Source of the DNA: Taudactylus pleione
Taxonomy: Eukaryota > Chordata > Amphibia > Anura > Myobatrachidae
NCBI GenBank assembly: GCA_031769625.1
Contig: JAUIMM010000115.1
Location: 20,476,501 to 20,540,500, forward strand
DNA length: 64,000 nt
Direction: 5' to 3'
Shown here: positions 10,387 through 22,499 of the stretch, piece by piece
Layout of the letters: each line of letters opens with the position of its first letter
Position numbering within the stretch: position 1 is the stretch's first letter
Translations under genes and position numbers: made by a program
The notes under the pieces: model-generated
Databases searched by the model: none
What the model was told of the DNA's origin: nothing
Seen by the model: the letters and a program-made list of their open reading frames with translations, nothing else

Positions 10387-10949
10387 GGTACCATAATTTA
10401 GTTTATTGTATAGTTATTTATATAAGTGGAACTGAATGCGCAAACCCCAATGTCTTCTAGTGAGCCGTAGATCCATGTATGAAATTGTGGTGCGAGGTGC
10501 AGATTTCTGGATGTACTGCCTAGTAGGAGAAGCTGAGCATGGTGAGGGCATTCCTTGTTATGAATAAAATGGGTACACTGACGTGCCTAGTTTGCAGAGC
10601 AGTGAAATTACAGTTGATGAGATAGATTGTTGAAATTAAGTGACTTAACACCTCCATGTTTTGTGAAAAACATTTTTTAGCCATTTTCATGCCACAAACA
10701 CACCTACTCTAAGATGGCAGAGATTGGGCATTATCCTCTACAATGGGACATATTTTGGATGTTTGGCAGAGAAGCACATTTCTAGATGCACCTTGTCAAA
10801 TGTAAAAAAAAAAAAAAAAAAATGAAAATAAAAAAAAGAGAACCAACTTGGTCTTGCCTTAAAACAAATTGGAGCTTTAAATTTGGCGGCGATATTGCTG
10901 AAATCATGCAGGGTCCAGCAAAACGGAAGTTATTACATATACCCCAAAG

Positions 10950-12590
10950 TCTCTGCACTCATCTCACTCTACAACCAGCACCCATGGATCCTGCTCCCTC
11001 CCTGCTTTTCTGCTCACTCTCTATATACCCACTTCTAGCTAATCTCCTTCACCTGTCACTTCACGGCACACTGTTATCCTCCTTTAAGCAAACACTCATC
11101 TCTCCACTCAGCCACTCTAACTACGGTCATATTTCTCTCCTCCCCTTTGCCTCCAAACTATGGCCCTGATTCAGAGCCGGACGCTCTGACCAGAGCGCTC
11201 GCTCTGAATCAGGGCCCTCCTCCATTAATATGGAGCGTCCTCCTGGACACTCGTATAGCTGTGGGTCACCACCCACAGCATATACGAGCGTGCAAAAAGA
11301 TGGTCGCGATGGTCTTGACCATCGCGACCATCGGAATTGCGAGGGAAACCCTGCGGTTGTGTTGCCCAGCCGCAAGGCCAGGAGTGATTTTGGCTCTATC
11401 AGAGCCAAAATCACTCCCACTGACATCACTAGTGATGTCAGTGGGGCCGGCTTCAGACGGTAGGCGTTCCCATGGGAACTCCTCCGTCTGGCAGGCACGC
11501 CCACCAAAGGGGGCGTGCTGTCAATCAACATCGACAGCACGCCCCCTTTGGTGCGAGACCCGGAGCGATGGAAAGTCCTTCGCTCACCGGGTCTCATGCA
11601 TGCGCACGATGGAGCTCCCTCCGTCGTGCGCATGCGCAGTGGGGACCATCGACCCACTTGCGAGCGTACTGCCGCTCGCGAGTGGGTCTGAATGACCCCC
11701 TATGTCAGCAACTTGTATATAATCTTATTTTCTCTCCTGTCACTACATAGTACATTCTTAAATCTTGCAATCAGACTTTTGCCCCCAACATTTCACTCTG
11801 AGTACACAGACAAAAATGATCAATGTACTCCATACAGTACAGTATAAAGGTAATTTTCCTATGCTTCTTTCTGCTGCTTTCGATATTACTGATCACCCTC
11901 TTCTTCAGCACACCCTCCACCTTTTGGACTTTGTGACAGTTCTTTTCTTGTTCACTTCTTACCTAACTGCTCTTTTAGTGTGTCTATCCCTGACGAATCC
12001 TCCCCCTTCACTGCCACTACCTGTTGGGATCTAACCTTTGTTCATGACACACTACATTTCTTAGTGTAAAACATTTCTCTTGGGGAACCAATCTGCTCAT
12101 TTGGTTTACATCCAGGACCACCTCTATGGGGATGAGCCACTATCTAGCTTTCCCCTTCTGAACTATCTTATGTGACCAACTGTCTCTCTGTTTTCTTCAG
12201 GTAATGTACCAGCTCTACCTAAAGATGAACATGTGCAAAACAGATAATCATTTTTCCACTTCCCAGAGCCTTGCTTTGCCTCTTGTAACCACGTCTCATT
12301 TCCAGCCTACAAGCTTCTCCAGTGTCAAAACCCCTAATGTAATTCTCTACCACACCCCATCAGAATCTAACCACAGTCTTCAAATGCTATCTGAAAGCTC
12401 ATCTACCTAACCTTCAATGAACCAGACAACTGTCAAAACCTCCACTCTGAACCTCACTCGCACCTCTCTCATATGGCTCTCCTTGTCATTTGTTTTCATG
12501 TCTGCATTTATTTTGCCTACCCTTTATGAGTATATATGTACTGTTTTTACTTACTGTCTGATGCTGTGGAGCTCTACAATATAGTAAAAG
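10950..12590 (+). pseudogene. L2-like LINE reverse transcriptase remnant, split by a MITE
   Basis: Plus-strand translation gives SSFKQTLISPLSHSNYGHISLLPFASKL before the MITE and then CQQLVYNLI after it, matching the L2 RT order SNYRPISLLP...SKLLE. AAFDITDHPLLQHTLHLL (11877 on) is RT motif A of L2. Near 12335 the string LYHTPSESNHSLQMLSES matches the C-terminal WNSLP-type end. Many frameshifts and stops, no 5' end, and a weak 3' tail near 12560-12590. The MITE lies at 11161-11699. Confidence 0.85.
11161..11699. mobile_element. hairpin-chain MITE (CTA duplication), inserted in L2
   Basis: Flanked by CTA at 11158-11160 and 11700-11702; removing the insert and one CTA restores the LINE reading order, so the borders are exact. 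The ends are TGGCCCTGATTCAGAG and the inverse of GGGGTCATTCAGAC. The interior is a series of back-to-back palindromes, including ATGGTCGCGATGG around 11299, GATTTTGGCTC around 11388, CACTGACATCACTAGTGATG around 11418 and a GGGGGCGTGCTGTC hairpin around 11508. The 3-bp duplication suggests PIF/Harbinger-type mobilisation. GC-rich open frames on both strands (11127-11695) are products of the palindromes, not genes. Confidence 0.9.
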
Positions 12591-13076
12591 CCCAGATGGA
12601 GAAGCATGGAGGTACTGTGAGTATTGAAATCTGTTTTACTGACAGCATATAAACCTATAATCCTATAACGTTTATTTAGTTGAGGAAATGCTGGTCTTGG
12701 AATGGATGTGACCTTATAAATGCCTTGTTGACTTATAGAATTGTCAACTTACAAAAGATCCGCCTTTACTTCCAAGGTACCAAAGCTGATTAGTTTCAAA
12801 AGTACTGGTATATTCTCAGCAAACTTTGTCAAGTACAGTACTGCTGCTTTTGGTTTTATGGAACATTTGGGTATAGAAAAGTACAGCTTTATTTGCCTTC
12901 TCCCTAGTACATTATATATATAAATAAAAAAATACTACATGGCTAAGAGTGGACATCTTTTTTAAGTTTGGTGTTTGCCAATTTCAGCCACACCCATTGC
13001 TGACAAGTGCATAAAATCAAGCATACAGCCATAATTTCTATGGGTAAACATTAGTAGTAGAATGGGTGGTACTAGA

Positions 13077-13300
13077 GGGGATGTAGCCTGCATCCCGGCT
13101 CCAGAATCCCGATACCTGACATCCCGACTAAGTATTCGGCTTAGGCTGCAGGGGAGGGGGGGGGAGTGTTAGGCTGCAGGGGGGAGGGTTAGGAGGAGAA
13201 TAAGAGGATAGGTCTAGGGTACTTACCTGTCTGCGTCGGGATTCTGACTGTCGGGATGCCGCTGTTTTTATTCTGACCGCCGGGATACCATACCCAACCC
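13077..13300 (+). mobile_element. GGGATG-type MITE nested in Tc1 no. 1
   Basis: Flanked by GTACTAGA (13069-13076) and GTACTGGA (13301-13308), an 8-bp duplication with one mismatch. The ends are GGGGATGTAGCCTGCATCCC and the inverse of GGGTTGGGTATGGTATCCCG. Purine-rich interior with GGGTTAGG-type words. The flanking Tc1 sequence is continuous across it. Confidence 0.85.
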
Positions 13301-14160
13301 GTACTGGAGAGCTCAGTGACTTACAACCTAGAACGGTTATAGGATGTCGCCTCTCTGACAAATGAATTTGTCAAATTTCTGTTCTGCTAGGACTACCCCA
13401 ATAAACTAAGTGCTGCTATTGTTAAGTGGAAACATCTAGGAGCATCAACAGCTCATTTGCTAAGCAAGTAGTTCACATAAGCTAACGGGAAGGGACCACC
13501 GATGTAGAAGCACTATCCTCATTTGCAATACTCACTACTGAGTTGCAAACTTCCTCTGGAAACTACATTGGAACAAGAACGGTTTGTTATTAACATTATG
13601 TATTAGATTTCCATGGCCGGGTAGCTGCACCCAAGCCACATATCACAATGCCAAACATCAGTGGGAACTGTGCAAAGCACACTGTCATTGAACGCTTTGG
13701 AAACGTTCTCTAGAGTGACTAATTATGCTTCATTTTCTGGCAGTCTGATGAATACATACTGACAACTATAAAATTTGATGGAGAGGAATAATGGTCTTGG
13801 GCTGATTTTCATGGTTTGGCCAGGACCCTTTAGCTACAGTGAAGGAAATTCTTTATGTAACAGCGTACAATGACATTGCCGATCATTCTATGCTTACAAT
13901 GTTTCAGCTACAATTTGAGGAATGCCTTTCCTGTTTCAGCATGACAATGCCACCCATGCAGAAAGCGAGGTTCAAGAAAAAAAAATGCCCGTCCCCCCAT
14001 GAGATTACTGCAAAAGAACATGACATCCCTGCACAAAGCCTTGACCTCAACCCATTTGAATAGTTTTGGGTTGAATTGCAAGCAGGGCCTTATTGCTCAA
14101 CATCAGTGTCTGACCTTACTACTGTTTATGTGGCTGTGCAAAGGTGCTGGTGGTGAGGGC
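13301..14160 (+). pseudogene. Tc1-like transposase remnant
   Basis: The nucleotide order matches a common Tc1-type transposase gene of fish and frogs: a region corresponding to the helix-turn-helix part (about 13325-13530), then WSDE-type sequence (near 13710), the GGGGIMVWGCFSW-type block (about 13780-13815) and FQHDNA (13936-13955), the second catalytic Asp region. Numerous frameshifts and stops leave no long frame. It ends in the TSVSDLTTVYVAV-like C-terminal region at about 14135. Non-functional. A cut-and-paste DDE transposase in its intact form. Confidence 0.8.
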
Positions 14161-14166
14161 ACACAA

Positions 14167-14447
14167 TTATTATTATTATCATTTATTTATATGGCGGCAC
14201 AAATGTTCTGCAGCGCCTTACAAAGTACATAAACAAGTTGTAGACAAGCGACTTACAGAACAATACACTACAGGACCAGGACATGGATAATATATATTGC
14301 TACATTAGCGATCATAACACCCAGATAAGCAACAGAGCATAAGCAACCAACGGTTAGGTGCCCTAGTGGTGAGTAAGAAGTAGATGAAACTAAAGTAGGG
14401 AGAAGCACAAGAGGGTAGAGGGCCCTGCTCATAAGAGCTTACATTCT
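14167..14447 (-). mobile_element. LINE/SINE 3' tail inserted in Tc1 no. 1 (minus strand)
   Basis: Starts with (ATT)n then ATTTATATGGCGGCACAAAT and GCAGCGCCTTACAAAG, the reverse complement of the L2-dependent tail also seen at 60380-60431 and 62030-62070. Ends GGGCCCTGCTCATAAGAGC. The Tc1 sequence resumes at about 14448. Confidence 0.8.
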
Positions 14448-14676
14448 AAAATACATATTAATGCCTATGGTGCTGGAATGAGATCAAGCGTTGAACAAGC
14501 AGGTGTGGGTGTGATGGTCAGATGTTCACATTCTAGTCATGTACTGTATTATTGGTTACCAGGAACACAAGCTCTGTTCCAATTCAGGCCTCAACATTTT
14601 TTCAAAAAGTGAATTTGTGCTGATTTCAAAGATCATTTTATTATGTTTTATGCCTACAAGTTTATTATGTATATTA

Positions 14677-14877
14677 CAGGATCCCGGCAGTCGGGTTGCC
14701 AGCGGTCAGAATACAGACAGCGGCATCCTGATAGTTCAGAATCCCGACAGAATTAGGTAAGTATCCTACCCCTAACCCACCTTCCCTGCCGCCTAACCCC
14801 AACCCTCCCCCTGCCTAACCATACCCCTAACCCTAATACTCACAATCGGGATTCTGGAGCCGGGATGCCAACTACAT
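14677..14877 (-). mobile_element. GGGATG-type MITE, partial
   Basis: GGATCCCGGCAGTCGGG at the left, CCGGGATGCCAACTACATCC at the right, with CCCTAACCC repeats between. The target duplication was not resolved, and the left end lacks the GGGTTGGGTAT part. Confidence 0.75.
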
Positions 14878-16372
14878 CCAGTTTACTTTAAGGACAGGCG
14901 TGATGCAGTCCATGCCCATATTCACAAAGGTTCACCTTTACTAACATACAAGACATTCAGTTGAAACATGTTACCAACTATTTGGGAACAATTGGAAGAT
15001 CAACCCAGTGGGATAAAATTGGCATAGCTCATAATACCAACTGTGTGTTGTGCCATGTATTCCATACACTGAAAGATGTATTCTATACTATGAAATACAG
15101 TAGTTTTACAAACTGCCATTAACATGTGGTTTAAATTTTAAGTAATACAGACGGTCTAATACAGCCTGAAAAAAGGACCCATTAGGACATGCACTTGACT
15201 TTGCCACTACTACTTGTCTGCTCTTCTTCATTCAGCAAGGACATCTCCTTCAGGGTTGCGTTGGAGAAAGGCTTTCCATCAAATGCTGCTAAAAGATAGT
15301 CATACTGTATGTGATCAAAGTTTGGCTATTCATCTGATCTGCGAAGAGACATAACTCAGAAATGAAGCTGCTCTCAGTTCGCTCCTCCCCACCATTAATA
15401 GCCATTCAATCACAGATGAAATTGCTGCACATGCTCTCCCAGCCAGATGTTATCTTTCCCTGGCCTCTACTTATAAACTGAAGCTGAAACCCGAGTGGTT
15501 GATGAGACTAGCTAAGCAGTTGTACCTTTGACCTGCTTGCATTAAACTTGCCCAATCAATTTAAGCTTAGTATAAACACTGTTTCCCATAGTCCCTTATG
15601 GTTCCAGTGGTGAGAAGAAACGGGCTAAACCTAAACATTTTCTAGCAGCAATCTTGTCTTACAACACCAGGGGGATTTACCCAGCATCAGGGGCTTTATG
15701 AAACCATATGAACATGCTGAAAGAATTAGAGTCTTTTATAACAGATATATTGATGGTGACAGTCATTTCTTAACATCAACTCTCTTGCTAGCAGAACAAC
15801 CTATGCAAGTAGATTTACTACCACATTAATAAACAGATTGCCTATGCTGCAGGTCGGCTATATGATTGGGTATATGCATGATTATCACTGCCATTCCTAA
15901 AAATGTTGTTTCTTAAACGATTAACCTATCTGTTCCTCTTAGCACTTTCTAATTCACAAACATCTTCTTTAGACACATTACAGCTTATGATATGGCATAA
16001 AGCCCAGTGCAGGCAAAGGTTGACTCCCAAGAGATACAAATCCATCCTAATATGTAATGATCTAAGATACGAAAGAGTCAATAGAAGACTAGAACTATCC
16101 CAAGCATAACAAACATAATTGTAAGAAAACGACAACTTAAAACTCAATAAAATTATCACTAGCATATTTTGGCCACTGAACACTGACTGACAGAAATGAT
16201 TAAAAGCATACAATACGCTACTATTAATGTATATATCAGAGGCGGCCACCCTATAAGATTTTGTATCACTTTCTTAATGGACTGGTTTGCACTTCTTTTC
16301 AGATCTCTGGTAGCCTTCAGCTGGGCATGCACTATGAACCTCTTTCACTGACTGCAGATAACTGCATAACAC
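14878..16372. other. unassigned sequence
   Basis: No repeat structure, gene family or RNA was recognised. The two overlapping open frames at 15903-16249 are on opposite strands and match nothing. Confidence 0.4.
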
Positions 16373-16375
16373 TTA

Positions 16376-16757
16376 GGGGCCTATTTATCATCACTAATGG
16401 GCACGTTAAACTAAGATTTCTGCATGTTTTTTTTTAAATATGCCCATTCATTATTAGAGGCCCGATTAGGCCGCCTAGTATTCATAAAGCACAGAAAAAG
16501 TACAGTTTTTAGTTTGCGAGAACCAACGCCATCTTCAGAGACCGCAGCCGCGCACATGTGAGAACTCACACATGCGTAGTGGAACAGATAGGAAGGTGTA
16601 AGTAACACTGCCACTTCGATAGTTATGTTAGGGATTGTGGGGATAGCTGCTTTTTGGAGCAGCTGTCCTCTCGCCTGCGCAATACTGAACTGCTCCGTTA
16701 CTATGTAATTTGCGGTGAGTCGGAAACTTAATTATTGGCCCCTGATGAATTACCCCC
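16376..16757. mobile_element. MITE with TTA duplication
   Basis: Flanked by TTA (16373-16375, 16758-16760). The ends are GGGGCCTATTTATCATCAC and the inverse of GGGGGTAATTCATCAGGGGC. Harbinger-like by its 3-bp duplication. Confidence 0.75.
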
Positions 16758-16957
16758 TTAAAGTCTATATGTGACTCAGGAAGCAAAATACACTATTAAC
16801 TTGTTACACTGGCTAGTACTTGCGACTGAGTATTGTGCATTAACTACAGACTCTGAAGAGGCATACAATTTAAACCGTTTGTACTTGCAACTGACTAGCA
16901 CAGTATAAAGTCTCTTATGTGACTCAGTTGCAGCTTGCACTATCAGCTGACACTTAA

Positions 16958-17180
16958 AGCTGGGTACACACTCGTCGACTGCACATACTGTACAGTGGCT
17001 GCAGGGACCACCAACACTGATATCACAACTGAGCGAGCAAATTTAAATGCCTACCCAGTAGTGATGTCTGGCCAGACATATCGAGTGGCCGATTGGCAAG
17101 TGTGTATAGTTTATCAAATTGGCCGCTCGGTAGGCATGAGGGCCTGTCGGTCGCTAAGTCGGGTAAGTTTGTACCCAGCA
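16958..17180. mobile_element. TGGGTACACAC-type MITE with TAA duplication
   Basis: Flanked by TAA (16955-16957, 17181-17183). The ends are AGCTGGGTACACACTCG and the inverse of TGCTGGGTACAAACTTAC. The interior includes the near-palindrome TCGAGTGGCCGATTGGC. The solo end at 24150-24190 is the same family. Confidence 0.8.
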
Positions 17181-17183
17181 TAA

Positions 17184-18150
17184 GTGATGAAGTCAGGGAT
17201 GAATGTGAAGTGTGCTACAACTTCAGTCTTCACTAGTTGTCTGATCATTTCTACAGACCAAAGGGTTCTGCTCCTCTGTGGCTAATGACTGTAGCGCACA
17301 CAATCTTCTAGACTGACCCTTCTAGCTTCATCCTGGAGTAATCGACTGGACATTTTCAGACCACAACAATAACACCACCACTCGCTAGGCCATGATGCTG
17401 CTGTCACTGCTCTCAAAAGGTCACTGCTTCTACCATGCTGCTGGCTAAGACCACAACAAACTGATTTTGCTGTTGCCTTTTTTATAGTCCGTGTTGTGAG
17501 CTCTCTGCTTGTTTTGGCAGTTCTAGATCATTCAGGGCTCATGCAGCTAAAGAATGCTTCCAGCCTAACTGCAGGCACCGACTACTATATCATACACAAA
17601 ATATCTCTCACACCTGGTTCTTGAGTGATGTTGGTGGGTAAACACAAAAAAGTATTGCCAGAGAAGGGGTGAGGGACTATAAGTCCCTCTGTCTCCCCAT
17701 CCCTGGCACCTGGAGAGATGGGGCACACGTTTGAAAGAGGAGTCCTCTCTTTCAATGCATGTGCCCACAGAGTTTTTTGCCTGGTGATCAGTGTGATCAC
17801 CAGTCAAAATCCCTGCACTACAGAGAAATCATGAGGTCCAGGAATGGGGGCAGGGCTCCCCCAACCTGGCAATCATAAAACCAGGGCCAACCATTTTAGA
17901 AAGAGGGGGGTCCTCTATTTCAAATATGACCAACAGCAATGTTACTGTGCGCTATGGAAAATGTATGTTTCCGTATATGGAGAGAGGGCACAACATTGTA
18001 CGAAAACAAATTTGAAAGAGGACAGTCAAATTAAGTGGCCCACTAGTAGCTATTGTTGTCTGGTGATCCCCATACAGTATTACCCTGCGCACGTAAAATA
18101 GAGGTTTTTCATATATGGGTGGGAGAGCAAGACGTGCACCCTTAGCAGTT
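17184..18150. other. unassigned sequence
   Basis: No recognised gene or repeat ends. Positions 17680-17930 contain short partly repeated phrases (GAGGAGTCCTCTCTTTCAA, AGGGGGGTCCTCTATTTCAA, GAAAGAGGACAGTCAA) that suggest an old degenerate repeat. Confidence 0.35.
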
Positions 18151-18154
18151 ATTG

Positions 18155-18983
18155 GGCCATATTCAATTAGTTTTGCATCCGCAAAAAAGTTCTGCCTGCC
18201 CGACTTTTCGCCTACATTGTGTGTTTTGGATGCAAAACTTATGTGCGTCCCCGCTTTCCGCCGTATTCAATTCCAAAACGGGCGAAAACGGCAAGCAGCG
18301 CACGCAGAACAGGCGTAAAGTACTGTCAGACTTGGGAAATCAGACTGAACCTCCCAAAAATATACACTAACATTGGGGATCAATGTAGAAGTGTTCCAAT
18401 AGCCCTAAAAAAACTAATTGGGGTACTGAAGTTGTTTAAAATCCTTGTTATTAGAGTCCTTGCAAAAGTGGTGAAGAATGGCATAAAGCAGTATTTTTGG
18501 GAGAAAATAAGTAGTCCTGTCAAATTTGGGGTGCTTGAAAATGGGTGCTAGCATATTTTAACTAAAGTGAAGTTTTAGAAAAGTGAAATTCCTCCATCAT
18601 ACAAGCACCTGCAATCCCAAAGACACTTTGCGCCTCCTTCGAGCACCCCCAGAAGCTTATTTCGCTAGTTTTTGAAGTTGTCCCCCCACTTTTGTCTTTT
18701 TCGTCCCAAATTTCAAAGGCATTTTTTGAGGTGTCCCTGGATTATTTTTTGGGGTGAACTGTCCATTTGGGGGGGAGGGGGTGTACTTCTGCACCCCAAA
18801 ACATAGATTTTACACTTTTTTTCACCTGCTATTCTGTGGAGAAAAAGTATCGCCTATTTCAGTGCCTTGACTTTTTGCATAGGCAAAATCGGAATGGAAT
18901 TGAATATGGAGAAAAAAAACTAGGGGAAATTTTCGCAAACCACCACGCGAGAATGGCTTTTCGCTCCGAATTGAATACGGCTC
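18155..18983. mobile_element. MITE, ~830 bp, ATATTCAATT-type ends
   Basis: Flanked by ATTG (18151-18154, 18984-18987). The ends are GGCCATATTCAATTAG and the inverse of GAGCCGTATTCAATTC. The left 300 bp is shared with the element at 63600-64000 (CGCCTGCCCGACTTTTCGCC block). No coding function was seen despite several open frames. Confidence 0.75.
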
Positions 18984-18987
18984 ATTG

Positions 18988-20300
18988 TCTGTATATAACC
19001 AGACACAATATTGCCCATATGGATCCTATGAAGTACCATATTGTGGTTGGTGGATAACCACACATACCGGTAGTTTACAAAAAAATTTTTTACTAGGGAA
19101 AATAAAGGACACTAACTGTATTGAAAAAAATGGCTTCTGACAATAATTAGGGCTAATATGGCTGCAAGAAGAGACTCCAGTCACAGTTAGAGATGGGTGA
19201 TTGTTGGGGTGTGTTTGACAGGAGCCTTAGAAAGCAAGTGTATTAAGTGATGTTAGTATATAACTCAAGAGAAGGGTTGGAAGCACGTACTCCAAAATTA
19301 TTATAAATATGTGCATTCATTTGAAGGAGAAATAGAACAGTTGAGGACAGCAGATCAACTGAAAGCAAATATTTACCTGTAGCACCAGCAGCAAGTTTCA
19401 TAAGAGAGAAATTTACAAGAACTCCACAAAGCAGGATATAACATTTGGGCTGCACTGCATGAACCGCTCATCAATACACGGTTATGAGTGCTATCGTGAA
19501 AAGAGTACAGTCAATAGACTACTGAACAGTGATGGAAGGTGGTATGGTTACAGTATCATTCTTCTCCATGTACAGGTGAGTGCACGTGTGGCGCCAATCT
19601 AAATAACTTTACATTTGCTTCCTTGTTTCTAACAATGAAAGGCTCTGGTGGTTCCGTCAAGTTACAGGGCAAAATATCCTGGAAACGCTAGGGTGCAAGG
19701 TCAAATATTAGCTACTTAATCATCATCTTCACTCCATGTTACAGCATTTATTTTTGGGCAGGAGGGGTATATTTCTATATAACATTATCCCCATCCACAG
19801 AGACTGCATCGTCGCCCATTGGTTTCATTAGCTTGCCATTGTTGCTATCAATGTCATTACTTTTTTAGACACCAGATCTATACCTAATAAGGCATTACCA
19901 GGATATTCTGGAGTAATGCCTGACACAGCATTTTCCATTGTACAGATGTAAGCAATGTTTTAATAGTCTATAGAATGTGTTGTAAGGTAAAATATATGTT
20001 CAAGGACATCTGTTGTACTTGCATGTTAACATATGGAGTTCCTTTTATCTAAAACAACTGGACTGCTAAAGTGACACCAATTTACTACAGTGACACATAT
20101 ATGCTAATTGTATACAACAGCAATGTGTGTTTCCCAAGTTAGTAAATTACAAGAATATGCAACCAAATACATTTAAGTGTTTTTATCATTTGTAACTAAC
20201 ATTTTTTTTAATAAAAAAAAAAAAAATCCATGGTAAAAAAAAAAAAAACCACAGGAAAAATTACATGTTATTCTATCCTTACATTTAGGATGAATTCAGT
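18988..20300. other. unassigned sequence with A-rich tracts
   Basis: Unique-looking AT-rich DNA. Two A13-14 tracts at 20210-20250 immediately precede the SINE below. No gene recognised. Confidence 0.4.
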
Positions 20301-20580
20301 GCAACACAGATGGTGTAATGGTTAGCATTACTGCCTCACAGCGCTGAGGTTGTTGATTTGATTCCCAGTACAGCCCTAACTGTTGGAGTTTGTATATTCT
20401 CCCTGTGCTTGCGTGGGTTTCCTCCAGGCACTCTGGTTTCCTCCCACACTCCAAAAATTTACTGGTAAGTTAATTGGTTCCCAACAAAATTAACCCTAGT
20501 GTGTTTATGCATGCGATAGGGAATGTAGATTGTAAGCTCCACTGGGGCAGGGACTGATGTGAATGGCCTAAGGCATTAAG
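20301..20580 (+). mobile_element. tRNA-derived SINE
   Basis: The head has a tRNA-like box A (TGGTGTAATGGTTAGC) and a diverged box B (GATTTGATTCCC), followed by the body GTGCTTGCGTGGGTTTCCTC, CTCCCACACTCC, AAGTTAATTGG and GTAAGCTCCACTGGGGCAGG. This is a widespread amphibian/fish SINE body. The 3' tail is missing or replaced. It is not a functional tRNA gene because box B and the stems are degraded. Confidence 0.85.
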
Positions 20581-20639
20581 ACCAAAAGAAAGCCAGCTAG
20601 GCAGTTTGTAGTGCTGATGGCGAGGTGCTGTCGGACGGC

Positions 20640-21300
20640 AACTTGCACAGGAGCGGGCTTCAGGTAAGTACAGTGCTGTATGTCTGTGTGTCATTAGGTG
20701 TATAAGGGGCACTGTGTGGCATTATGCGTGTAAGGGGCACTACTGTGTGGCATTATGTGTGTAAGGGGCACTTCTACTGTTTTGCATTATGTATATAAGG
20801 GGCACAACTGTGGCGTAACGTGAATAAGGGGCACTACTGTGTAACGTAATGTGAATAAGGGAGACTATGGGTCAAATGTAATAGGGTGAGAGTTTAGAAA
20901 AGTGAGAGTTTCTGACACTTTTTAAACTTTTCCAATGTAATAGAGTCCAAAAATAAAGTAACAGAGTGAACTTGCATGTTTTTTTAGACTTAAAAAACTC
21001 TCGCGATTTAAAATCTTATTCAGATGTTTTCCCATTTTGAAGATAAAACTCAACCAATGTGAGAGTTTACTGCTAAACTCTCACATTTTCTAAACTCTCA
21101 CCCTATTACATTTGGCCCTATGTGTCGAAACATGTGGCGTAATTTGAATTGGGGGTAGTATTGTGTGACCATGCCCCTTCCTTGTGAGACCATACCCCTT
21201 TTTGGCGCACACTGTCCCTTCATAAAAGAAAAAATCAGAGGGTGCTAATTTTTTAGTTTGCATGGGGGCGCCGAACACCCAAGCACCGGCCCTGATGGTA
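20640..21300 (+). repeat. dispersed repeat with AAGGGGCACT minisatellite, interrupted
   Basis: Units of the type TGTGTAAGGGGCACTACTGT at 20690-20860, the same unit as in 8595-8830. The repeat continues after the MITE (from 21121) through CATGCCCCTTCC and ends near GCACCGGCCCTGA (about 21295). Confidence 0.7.
20868..21117. mobile_element. MITE with ~34-bp inverted ends and CTA duplication
   Basis: Flanked by CTA (20865-20867, 21118-21120). The ends are near-perfect inverted repeats: GGGTCAAATGTAATAGGGTG at the left and the inverse of GGCCAAATGTAATAGGGTG at the right, continuing through GAGAGTTTAGAAAA. It is inserted within the minisatellite repeat, which resumes on the other side. Confidence 0.9.
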
Positions 21301-22499
21301 ATGGGCACTGCAAATGCGTGGAGCACAGAACGACCTTGGCTCCTGAAGGAGAAGTGAAATGATTGCTTTTGCTTGCATGTGATTAATAGTACATCTGGGC
21401 AATCTATAATTTCTTATTGCCAAAAAAGCGGACAAAATAAATAAATTATCGTGTCTAAAACCCAACATTTAGTAAATATGCCTCAGAGTGAGCCTAATTT
21501 TGCGTTAGAAGTAATTCCAGCTACAAGGTACAATTTTACACCTTAGCTAAAAGCTCTTGTACTTTAGAGGAAGGGGTAGCAAATTTAAAATAAATGAGTC
21601 AACGATTCAGGGTTGGGAACGGGGTGTATCCTACTTCAATAAGCTGCCAAACATGTGTGCGCCACAAGCAAATGCAGGCAATATTTTCCCTGCATGCAAT
21701 TACATTTGTAATTCTACCCCTTGCATCACCACATAGTATTTTAGCAGTGGTAATAGCATGAAAAGAATTATGGAAATGCAACCCACTAGTCCCTGACTGA
21801 TCCAGTAGCATTTGTACATTCTGTAGGGAGCTTTGCACTGTGGTGTCATCTTGTGTAGATTGCATGCTTTGTTTACATGTGTTCAGTGCCAGCGAACATA
21901 TGGTGTTCAATGAAATAAAAACGTTTTAACATAATATTTTATATAGACGCAAGCATCCAGCTCCCTCATTTCATCTCCAACTTTGGAAAAGCCATCGCAC
22001 CTGAGAAATTTGAGATCCAATTAGAAACAGCAATTCGCAGGAGTGGCGAGGGTGCATGAATTTTCTGAAAAGGCAACCTTTGAGAAGTGCATTAGAAGCA
22101 ATCCTGGACCCCAAAACAGGGACAACTAAGGTAGCTGGACCATATAGAAGTTTGCTAGTATCCATAAGGAAATCATTATTAAGCTTTTCAGAGAAATTCC
22201 TCTAAAAACTGACATGTCTTTATTACTCAAATTATGCTATTTAAACCCCTCCAAGAGTGTAATTATTCATTGAGAGGGGTGCACCAGATGTTCTGCACTG
22301 TGCCCCAACATTTTTACCTTAAAATAAAGATTTTCCTTAACTTGTCACCTGGGGTGCACACAAAAACGTGAATTTCCTCTTAAAACTAAGAGTTTGGAAT
22401 TGGGTTTCAAATGAATTTTACAGGGCAAGTTTGTTGTGAGAACAGCTTGCAGGAGCCAACTCTCACCCTTGACCCGTATGGAGTCATCATGCTAGGAAG
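21301..22499. other. unassigned sequence
   Basis: No inverted ends or gene recognised. Minus frames 21599-21910 and 21971-22165 lack domains. The last ~300 bp may be unrecognised upstream LINE sequence. Confidence 0.35.

Larger units (their letters stand above)
12933..14549 (+). mobile_element. Tc1-type transposon remnant no. 1, with nested insertions
   Basis: The ends are inverted: TACTACATGGCTAAGAGTGG at the left and CACATTCTAGTCATGTACTG at the right. Between them is a decayed Tc1 transposase gene on the plus strand. It is interrupted by an 8-bp-duplication MITE (13077-13300) and by a LINE/SINE tail (about 14167-14447), so both came later. The length without insertions is about 1.1 kb, shorter than a full ~1.6 kb copy. 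Confidence 0.85.

Noticed and set aside
11127..11750. GC-rich overlapping open frames on both strands
   Set aside because: They lie in the hairpin-chain MITE; palindromes give mirrored frames, and similar ones occur in the other copies.
20301..20380. tRNA gene
   Set aside because: Box A/B are recognisable but the cloverleaf stems are not intact; it is the head of a SINE.
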